From NCBI GenBank assembly GCA_965200005.1, contig OZ241331.1:248001-312000 (forward strand): 64,000 nucleotides of DNA, given 5' to 3'. The translations under genes were made by a program, and so were the position numbers. A model generated the notes under the pieces. The model saw only the letters and a list, made by a program, of their open reading frames with translations, searched no databases and was not told the origin of the DNA. Source of the DNA: Aldehydirespirator sp965200005 (lineage in GTDB: Bacteria > Actinomycetota > Acidimicrobiia > Acidimicrobiales > Aldehydirespiratoraceae). Positions 55,055 to 61,809 of the stretch are shown one piece after another. Each line of letters starts with the position of its first letter. Position 1 is the first letter of the stretch.

Positions 55055-56077
55055 TCAGGCGTAGCCGACGAGCGCCTCACAGATCGTCCTGGTGATGAGC
55101 GCCGTCACCCTGTAGGGATCTGCGTTTGCGTTGGGACGCCGGTCTTCGATGTAGCCCTTGCCTTCACGAGCGACCTGCCAGGGAATACGAACCGAAGCGC
55201 CCCTGTCCGATACGCCGTAGGAATACTGGTCGTAGCGCTGCGTCTCGTGATGACCGGTTAGGCGGAACTCAATACCTGCGCCGTACCCAACCAGATGCTC
55301 CTCGGGCTTGCCCGCCGCACCAAGAGACTCACAAGCAGCGATGATCGGCTCGTAGCTCTCACGCATTGACTTAGTCGAGAAGTTTGAATGCATGCCTGCG
55401 CCGTTCCAGTCACCCAGCATCGGCTTCGGCTCGATAGTCACTTCAATGTTGTGCTTTTCTGCGATGCGGAACAGCAGGTAGCGGGCAACCCAGACGTGAT
55501 CGGCAACGGTCACTGTGTCGAGTGGGCCAATCTGGAACTCCCACTGACCGGGCATCACCTCAGCGTTGGTGCCGGCAATTGTCAGACCGGCCTCAATGCA
55601 CGCCGTCGTGTGCTCTTCGATTAGCTCACGGCCAGAGATGCGGCTAGCCCCAACGCCGCAGTAATAGGGGCCTTGTGGTGGCGGGAAGCCAGCCTTGGGG
55701 AAACCAGCGGGCCAGCGGGTAACCGGGTCAAGCAGCGTGTATTCCTGCTCAAGGCCAAAGATCGGCAGTTGATCCTTGTACTTGTCATACACGGCGACAC
55801 ATTCGGCACGATGATTTGTGGGGTGCGGCGACAGGTCGCTCGTTAGCAGCGTGTCACACAGAACCAAGATGTTGTCGCCACGCCGCACTGGGTCGGGGCA
55901 AGTAAACACGGGCCGGAGCACGACATCGGAGTCATCGCCGTGTGCCTGGTTGGTGCTTGAGCCGTCAAATCCCCAGATCGGGGGTGCTTCATCGTCGTTG
56001 ACGACCTTGGTTTTGGATCGGATGGCGGCCGTCGGCTCGGTTCCGTCGATCCAGAGATACTCGGCTCTGTAGGTCAC
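55055..56077 (-). CDS. glnII: Glutamine synthetase, type II (GSII)
   Basis: Makes glutamine from glutamate and ammonia. The 340-residue size and the sequences YLWIDGT, PPIWGFDGSSTNQA, FGLEQEYTLLD and PGQWEFQIG mark the eukaryote-like GSII family, found in Streptomyces and Frankia beside GSI. GTG at 56077 has GAGGAGAAAGAC just upstream. It lies 51 nt upstream of nadE on the same strand, and the two may be co-transcribed. Confidence 0.94.
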   Translation of the reverse strand: MTYRAEYLWIDGTEPTAAIRSKTKVVNDDEAPPIWGFDGSSTNQAHGDDSDVVLRPVFTCPDPVRRGDNILVLCDTLLTSDLSPHPTNHRAECVAVYDKYKDQLPIFGLEQEYTLLDPVTRWPAGFPKAGFPPPQGPYYCGVGASRISGRELIEEHTTACIEAGLTIAGTNAEVMPGQWEFQIGPLDTVTVADHVWVARYLLFRIAEKHNIEVTIEPKPMLGDWNGAGMHSNFSTKSMRESYEPIIAACESLGAAGKPEEHLVGYGAGIEFRLTGHHETQRYDQYSYGVSDRGASVRIPWQVAREGKGYIEDRRPNANADPYRVTALITRTICEALVGYA

Positions 56078-56152
56078 GTCTTTCTCCTCGTGTGCTCGGT
56101 GTCGGAAGTGTACGCCAGCAATACCAACGACATCAGACCGTTCCGTCCTCTG

Positions 56153-56980
56153 CTATGTCGGACGATTGTTGGTCCACCAACCATCAAGCAGCGCCAGCAA
56201 ATCGTCTCTGGGGATAACACCGTGAGCCCGCTGATGCTCTAGCAGCCACTTCAGGGCTCTCCCGACGTGTGGTCCCGGGCCGATACCGAGGTGCTCCATC
56301 ACCTCATTGCCGTTGAGCCCGGGGCGCTCGGCGTCACGCCGTGCCTGCTCTGCAAGTTCGGCTATGCGGCGCTCAAGGTCATCGATCTGACGGTGGAGTT
56401 CGGCCTCTTTGCGGCGGCTGCGAGTGGTGCAATCCGAACGCACCAACTGGTTGAGCCGACCCAAAAGCGGCCCAGCATCTCTCGCATAACGGCGAACCGC
56501 AGAGTCGCTCCATCCGGTGGAGTAACCCTTGAAGCGTCCCGAGAGCCGCACGAGTTCGCTGACATCGGTCACGAATGGCTCGTCAAAATCCAGCGCCTTA
56601 AGGCGGACACGTGTCATCTTGGCACCAACGGCTTCGTGATGGCGAAACGTCACCTCTCCGTCGTGGTAGCGACGGGTTAAGGGCTTGCCTATGTCGTGAA
56701 ATAGGGCGGCCATACGTACAAGCAAGTCGTCGGGAGCTTTGGCAACGACCGCAACAGTGTGTGCCAGGACATCTTTGTGGCGATGGATGGGATCTTGCTC
56801 CATACGTAACGCTGGCAACTCGGGGACTATGTCCTTCATGTGACCAGCGTCGAGAGCAGCCCAGAGCCTTGATGCCGGATCGCTGCCGCTCACCATCCAG
56901 CAAAGCTCGTCTCGAGGAGTTGCCTGAGGCGTCACCGGCGCCTGCGCACGGCGTTGCCGACGAGTGCGGGCGGAGTTCAC
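56153..56980 (-). CDS. HD-domain protein, C-terminal half of a CCA-adding enzyme
   Basis: The product resembles only the second half of tRNA nucleotidyltransferase: DIVPELPALRMEQDPIHRHK, the HD motif ALFHDIGKPLTRR, FRHHEAVGAK and C-terminal GNEVMEHLGIGPGPHVGRAL. The pol-beta catalytic head is absent, since upstream sequence in this frame is the antisense of a lipoprotein gene. GTG at 56980 gives 275 residues; ATG at 56896 is possible. It may be an independent phosphohydrolase or a remnant. Confidence 0.75.
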   Translation of the reverse strand: MNSARTRRQRRAQAPVTPQATPRDELCWMVSGSDPASRLWAALDAGHMKDIVPELPALRMEQDPIHRHKDVLAHTVAVVAKAPDDLLVRMAALFHDIGKPLTRRYHDGEVTFRHHEAVGAKMTRVRLKALDFDEPFVTDVSELVRLSGRFKGYSTGWSDSAVRRYARDAGPLLGRLNQLVRSDCTTRSRRKEAELHRQIDDLERRIAELAEQARRDAERPGLNGNEVMEHLGIGPGPHVGRALKWLLEHQRAHGVIPRDDLLALLDGWWTNNRPT

Positions 56981-57185
56981 CGGAGAGATCCTATGTTTGC
57001 TTACACAAGTACAAGTGCTCTCGGATGGTTCGGCTACCAAATAAGCGGCGTAAGATTCCTGACCCGCATGAGGTGACGCACCACACATATTTGCGACGGC
57101 TCGTGTGGCCCGAGGGGAAAGTGGCCGGCTCCACGTTTGCCTAGAGCCGACACTGTAGGGTAGCGGTGGCCCGAAAGGAGTCGAG

Positions 57186-57866
57186 ATGCGAACACTGAGG
57201 CTTGCGGCAGCCTTACTGGCTCTAGCGCTTTTTGCCTTCGCGTGCGGCGGCGATGACGAAGAACAGGCTGACGACGAAGTCGATTCTGAAGAAACAGAAA
57301 GCCCCACGACATCAAGTACAACTGCTGTGACACAAGCGGTGGAGACGACAGCGCCGACTACCACGCTCACGCTTCCGCCATCAACCACGGCATTTGACGC
57401 GGTCGAGGAAGAAGACACGCTTGTCGTTGTGGTTGAGACTCCAAGTGAACTCGTCGAACCGCCGACTCCCCCCGGCAATCCGCGCTGTGCCGCAGGCAAC
57501 AACGAGGGCGAACTCTTGGTTGAGTTTGACGCCCTGGACGCAACCCAGGTGTCGAAGATTCGCGTCTACGCCAGCACTTCGGGCCAGCGACCCATTTTGT
57601 TGAATGGCGAGTTCTCTATGTCAGAGGTTGATACTTCGCGCGGTGGCCGCTGGGCCGTGCCTGCTAGGAGTTTGGCGGCAGGCGTGCTGCTTGACCTGGC
57701 GGTGACATCGTTCAATCAGGCCGGCCAGGAGTCGGGTTGGTACATCACTACGGGCATCTACAACGGACCGGGTCAGCCGTGCTCGCAAGGGGGTGCTTCG
57801 GCCACCACCTTGCCGCCGACAACCTGCAGCGTTGGCTGCGATGAAGAAGAGGGCGGCAACGGCTAA
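57186..57866 (+). CDS. Putative lipoprotein, fibronectin-like C-terminal domain
   Basis: Signal sequence with lipobox FAFAC (Cys20), then an acidic and Ser/Thr/Val-rich linker to about residue 95. The C-terminal 120 residues (GELLVEFDALDATQVSKIRV, DLAVTSFNQAGQESGWYIT) have the strand pattern of a fibronectin type III-like domain. 226 residues. AAAGGAG lies five bases before ATG. Function unknown. It diverges from the HD-domain gene. Confidence 0.8.
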   Translation: MRTLRLAAALLALALFAFACGGDDEEQADDEVDSEETESPTTSSTTAVTQAVETTAPTTTLTLPPSTTAFDAVEEEDTLVVVVETPSELVEPPTPPGNPRCAAGNNEGELLVEFDALDATQVSKIRVYASTSGQRPILLNGEFSMSEVDTSRGGRWAVPARSLAAGVLLDLAVTSFNQAGQESGWYITTGIYNGPGQPCSQGGASATTLPPTTCSVGCDEEEGGNG

Positions 57867-57955
57867 GGCACCTCAACACACTCGCAATTGGCCTGCAATC
57901 AGGCCGGTTTGAGCGACCGTACCTTGACTGCTGAGGTTGAGGTTCTAGACACACC

Positions 57956-58405
57956 GTGACATCAACCGAGGCGCGCAACAAAGGAATCGTCTCGCGTTTC
58001 TGGGATGCTCTGTATTCACACGACTGGGATGCGATTGCAAGCTTCTTCGGTGAAGCTGCGAATTACGTCGATACAGGCACCGGAGAGTCTGGCGGCGGTG
58101 CGCACGGGCCTGCTCAGATCGTGGCGCGATTGCGGCTTGGGCTCGAGCCAGTTCAAGCACACACGCACGAGCCCGGCCTAGTGGTCGCAGAAGGCTCAGT
58201 AGTCGTAACTGAGCACCTTGAGGTGTGGCACTTCCACACCGGCGAAGTAATACGGCACCCGTTCACTTCGGTGATGGAACTAGATGCTGACGGACTGATC
58301 ACTCGCTGGTGGGACTACTCGAACCTGTCGAACCTGATTGATAATGCCCCTCGGTGGTGGCTTGAGCACATAGCAAGCGGTTGGCGAGCATCACTGGACA
58401 GTTAG
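57956..58405 (+). CDS. SnoaL/NTF2-like protein (limonene-epoxide-hydrolase fold)
   Basis: Cone-shaped fold protein: RFWDALYSHDWDAIASFFGE at the start, DTGTGESGGGAHGPAQIVAR, then HPFTSVMELDADGLITRWWD. 149 residues, GTG start. Relatives include polyketide cyclases and limonene epoxide hydrolases. It is the first gene of a plus-strand run that continues to the window end; the role is unknown. Confidence 0.8.
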   Translation: MTSTEARNKGIVSRFWDALYSHDWDAIASFFGEAANYVDTGTGESGGGAHGPAQIVARLRLGLEPVQAHTHEPGLVVAEGSVVVTEHLEVWHFHTGEVIRHPFTSVMELDADGLITRWWDYSNLSNLIDNAPRWWLEHIASGWRASLDS

Positions 58406-58444
58406 TGCTGCCGCCAGCGAGCTGCGCTGCGATTGTGAAGCACG

Positions 58445-59626
58445 ATGACATCTTCTGACAAAGCTGTGGCGGCTTGGCGAGACTTCTGCGAGCGGGTAGC
58501 CGAAGTTGGGGCTGCTGCTCTTGGCGACCCGGTGGCTGCTACTGCGCGTGATCATGCTGAGGGTCTGAGATGGCTATCGCGCCAGCTTGTGTTTGCGCTT
58601 CAGTATTCGTTTGAGTTCAGCGACAGCGACTTCCCGGCCCTCTACCGGTTCAACGATGATGTCACGAAGTGGGGTGGCCCGAATGCAGACAACCACTACC
58701 TGCGTTGCGCTATTGATCCTGGAGGCACCTACCGGTTAACCGCCGACGTAGAGGGCTGCCGTGATGCGATCTTCTCGCTTGGTGACGGCGACATGCACGA
58801 TGGCCGTTACGGGATCTTTAGCGAGTGTGCTCTGGGTGACCTTGAAGTGATCGATGGTCGTCTTGAGTTGATCATCGGCCCTTCGGAGCCGCGCACCGGC
58901 CCGAAGAATTGGTTGCCCACCAATCCCGATGTCTGTTACCTGATGATCCGGGTTTATGTCTCGGATTGGTTGAAGGACACGATTGGGTGCTTCTACATAG
59001 AGCGTCTTGATCGTTCGGTTGACCGACCCCGACAGCTGACCTTGCAACGAGCAAGCGGCTTCGTTTCTGAAGCAGCCCGCTGGCTTGAAGCTGCAGTGCC
59101 CTATTGGATGCACTTCTTGCCGAGGCGGCGTGCCAACGGTGCGGACAACGTGTTGATCCCGCCACGGCGAGCACCCGGAGGCGCCGACAACATTGCCTAT
59201 GGCGGCGGGTACTGGAACCTCGACACCTCGCAATGCTGGCTGATCACATTCGAACCGCCAACAGGTGGGCATTGGTCGATCCAGACCTGTACGTGGCCGT
59301 GGTTTGAGTCTGGCGATCTTGCTCATGCACAGACGAGCCTGAACGAGACCCAGGCACACGCTGATCCTGATGGGCGGGTACGGGTGGTAATCAGCCATGT
59401 GGATCCTGTTGCTCCCAACTGGATCGACACAGAGGGTCGCAGAGTTGGCATGTGCCTCTACCGCTGGATTGAAGCCACCGAGTTGACGGCCGCTCAAGCT
59501 GAGATTGTCGAGCTGGAAGAGCTGCGCAACTTCCTACCCGCAGATCACCCCGTGGTCACGCCGGCCGAGCGGCGTAACCAACTTGATACGCGCCGCCGAG
59601 GCATTCACCGCCGCTTCCGCCACTAG
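58445..59626 (+). CDS. DUF1214-like protein
   Basis: Soluble protein of 393 residues, no signal peptide or membrane helix. Segments GGPNADNHYLRCAIDPGGTY, IGCFYIERLDR and GHWSIQTCTWPWFES, then NWIDTEGRRVGMCLYRW, look like the DUF1214-type beta-rich proteins often found near lipid or sterol catabolism genes. Lies 39 nt after the NTF2-like gene. Function not established. Confidence 0.72.
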   Translation: MTSSDKAVAAWRDFCERVAEVGAAALGDPVAATARDHAEGLRWLSRQLVFALQYSFEFSDSDFPALYRFNDDVTKWGGPNADNHYLRCAIDPGGTYRLTADVEGCRDAIFSLGDGDMHDGRYGIFSECALGDLEVIDGRLELIIGPSEPRTGPKNWLPTNPDVCYLMIRVYVSDWLKDTIGCFYIERLDRSVDRPRQLTLQRASGFVSEAARWLEAAVPYWMHFLPRRRANGADNVLIPPRRAPGGADNIAYGGGYWNLDTSQCWLITFEPPTGGHWSIQTCTWPWFESGDLAHAQTSLNETQAHADPDGRVRVVISHVDPVAPNWIDTEGRRVGMCLYRWIEATELTAAQAEIVELEELRNFLPADHPVVTPAERRNQLDTRRRGIHRRFRH

Positions 59627-59872
59627 CAGCAACCAACCTGACAATTGTCGGGTACCGCCAAACTGCTCGATGCGAGCCGAACCTCGGGCTCTTCGCGCTT
59701 TTCGAACTCTTCAGAGTTGCACACTGTTGTGTCGATTCGTCAACCGTCGTACCCGGCTCTGTTCACGAAGCCGCACATGCCGCGTTTCGCTTGACCGAGG
59801 CGTGTGGGTTAGGTTCTTGCGCCAGAGAGCGGGAGGTTTCTTGAGGCTGCATCACGTTTGGGGTACTGATCG

Positions 59873-60061
59873 ATGAGAGTTGAGGTCGAAGTCAGCAGAT
59901 GCATCGGCAGCGGCGCCTGTGAGATGATCGCCCCGGAGGTCTTCGAGATCCGTGACGACATGGTGTGTCACTTGTTGGTCGACGAACTGAGCGCCGACCT
60001 CCTCGATGACGCCGAGATGGCCGTCGAAGCTTGCCCCACCAACGCTCTCAGGCTGGTGTAG
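59873..60061 (+). CDS. Small [3Fe-4S]-type ferredoxin
   Basis: A 62-residue ferredoxin with three cysteines: Cys10 and Cys16 in CIGSGAC and Cys54 in EACPTNAL. This pattern binds a 3Fe-4S cluster as in ferredoxins that serve cytochromes P450. No P450 is in the window. Followed 8 nt later by the first cupin gene. Confidence 0.87.
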   Translation: MRVEVEVSRCIGSGACEMIAPEVFEIRDDMVCHLLVDELSADLLDDAEMAVEACPTNALRLV

Positions 60062-60068
60062 AGCACCT

Positions 60069-60452
60069 ATGGACACTGCGGCTGACGCGGTGCGGGTGCT
60101 AAGCGGTGACGGCGCTCCAGAACTACAGATCATCGCTTCGGCCGGCAAAGCCCGGGCCGTTGTCTGGCCCGGAGTTGGTGCAATCCACCGCTCGATGCAT
60201 CTCATCGAGTTACGCCCGAACGGCTACACAACACCGCTGTGTCACCCGTCTGATGCGGTGTATCACCTGTGTGAGGGAAGCGCCAGCGTCGCCGACATCA
60301 ACGGCGGCGACACCTATGAACTCACGGTGGGTGCCATGATCCACATTGACGCCGCAACGAGTTACCGCATCAACGCCGGAACTGAGGGAGCAGTGATCAT
60401 CGGCGGGCCGTGCCCACCAGATCCAGCACTCTACGAACACCTGGAGGACTGA
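60069..60452 (+). CDS. Cupin-domain protein A
   Basis: Beta-barrel protein of 127 residues with LRPNGYTTPLCHPSDAVYHL in the first cupin motif (one His, no His-x-His pair) and GAMIHIDAATSYRINAG in the second. The same RAVVWPGVGA and IIGGPCPPD elements occur in the next gene, so the two are paralogues. Start ATG at 60069. A metal site seems weaker than in cupin B. Confidence 0.8.
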   Translation: MDTAADAVRVLSGDGAPELQIIASAGKARAVVWPGVGAIHRSMHLIELRPNGYTTPLCHPSDAVYHLCEGSASVADINGGDTYELTVGAMIHIDAATSYRINAGTEGAVIIGGPCPPDPALYEHLED

Positions 60453-60827
60453 GTGGCCATACGAGTGTTCCACCGTGACGAGCCCAGCCTGATGCTGCCG
60501 ATCATCTCCTCGGATGCGCGGCTCGTGGTCTGGCCGGGAGTCGGTGCCGAGGTAGCGAACATGAATTATGTGGTGCTGGAACCTGGCGAGCAGAACGTGC
60601 CACACATACATAGCGAGTCCGAGGACACTATCTTTTGCTTGCACGGCCGTGGCACTATCGAAGATCTGACAAATGGCACGCGACTGCCCTTCGAAGCAGG
60701 TCAGGCAATTCACGTACCGGCAGGTGTCGAACACGCTGTGATGGCCGATCGGGGCGAACAGATCGTCAGCATTGGTGGGCCCTGCCCGCCGGACAGACAT
60801 CTTCTGCGACTAGTCGGAGTCGAGTAG
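60453..60827 (+). CDS. Cupin-domain protein B
   Basis: Second cupin, 124 residues. Motif 1 is HIHSESEDTIFCLHGRG with a His-x-His-x4-Glu-like metal site, motif 2 is GQAIHVPAGVEHAV. It shares RLVVWPGVGA and SIGGPCPPD with cupin A. GTG start immediately after the stop of cupin A with GGAGGA before it. May act on a carboxylic acid or as an oxygenase; unknown. Confidence 0.85.
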   Translation: MAIRVFHRDEPSLMLPIISSDARLVVWPGVGAEVANMNYVVLEPGEQNVPHIHSESEDTIFCLHGRGTIEDLTNGTRLPFEAGQAIHVPAGVEHAVMADRGEQIVSIGGPCPPDRHLLRLVGVE

Positions 60828-60876
60828 ACGCTCCCCTGGCGCCATCTAGAGACTTGACACGAGTTAGCGCCATCGC

Positions 60877-61755
60877 GTGAAACCCGCCGCCTTCAAGTAC
60901 TTCGCTCCTCGCTCGACCGGCGAAGCGCTGACGATCCTGCGTGAGCACCAGGACGAGGCCAAGGTGCTAGCTGGCGGGCAGAGCCTGGTTCCGGCGATGA
61001 ATTTCCGGCTCGCCCGGCCCTCGGTGATCGTCGACATCGCGCATCTCGATGACCTAGAGATGATTGACGCTTCACGGCCCGACGAGGTCCGAATCGGAGC
61101 CCGGGTGCGCCACCGTGACCTTGAACGAAACAACATCCCGGGGCCGCTAGGACGCTTGCTGAGCGGCACCGCTCGACTGGTCGGCCACTATCCGATACGG
61201 GTCAAGGGCACCTTTGGTGGCAGCTTGGCCCACGCCGATCCAGCAGCAGAGTGGTGCGCGCTTGCGAGGGCACTTGATGCCACAATGCATTGCCGCAGCC
61301 TCGGTGGCACCCGCAGCATCAGGGCCAACGACTTCTTCGACTCGATGGCTTTCACGACGTTGCTTGAGCCTGACGAGTTGCTTGAGCAGATCAGCTTGCC
61401 CCGGCTCGGAGATCGCACTGGTGTGGGTGTGTCGGAGTTCGCTCGCCGCTGGGGTGACTTCGCCATTGTGCTAGCAATCGCGGTCGTCGAGTTCAACGAC
61501 ACTTGTGTTGCGAGGGCACGCATCGCTCTGGGTGGAGTCGCTGGCACACCTCTACGTGCAGTCGAAGCCGAAGCCGTACTGAATAATCGGCATGATCGGC
61601 CACTAACCGCCACGGCAATCAACGAGGCCGCAGATGTGGCGGCCGCAGAGGTTGACCCGATTAGCGACATCCACGGCTCCGGGGAATACCGGCGTGACCT
61701 GGTGCGAGCCATGGTGAGACGGGCATTACGACAGGCTTCACAGCACGGCTCCTGA
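60877..61755 (+). CDS. Molybdenum hydroxylase FAD-binding subunit (CoxM-like)
   Basis: Medium subunit of a xanthine dehydrogenase-family enzyme. FAD motifs are VLAGGQSLVPAMNFR and GTFGGSLAHADPAAEW. 292 residues, GTG start at 60877. The large subunit follows 54 nt later. A [2Fe-2S] small subunit gene is not between them and may lie beyond the window end. Confidence 0.93.
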   Translation: MKPAAFKYFAPRSTGEALTILREHQDEAKVLAGGQSLVPAMNFRLARPSVIVDIAHLDDLEMIDASRPDEVRIGARVRHRDLERNNIPGPLGRLLSGTARLVGHYPIRVKGTFGGSLAHADPAAEWCALARALDATMHCRSLGGTRSIRANDFFDSMAFTTLLEPDELLEQISLPRLGDRTGVGVSEFARRWGDFAIVLAIAVVEFNDTCVARARIALGGVAGTPLRAVEAEAVLNNRHDRPLTATAINEAADVAAAEVDPISDIHGSGEYRRDLVRAMVRRALRQASQHGS

Positions 61756-61809
61756 ACGCCTGAGATGACTTCTGCATCCCCAGCTAACAGTGACTGAACG
61801 TTGCCGGCA

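Noticed and set aside
57000..57502. Possible N-terminal extension of the HD-domain protein
   Set aside because: The extended frame is the complement of the lipoprotein gene and gives a Ser/Val/Thr-rich nonsense protein without a nucleotidyltransferase motif.
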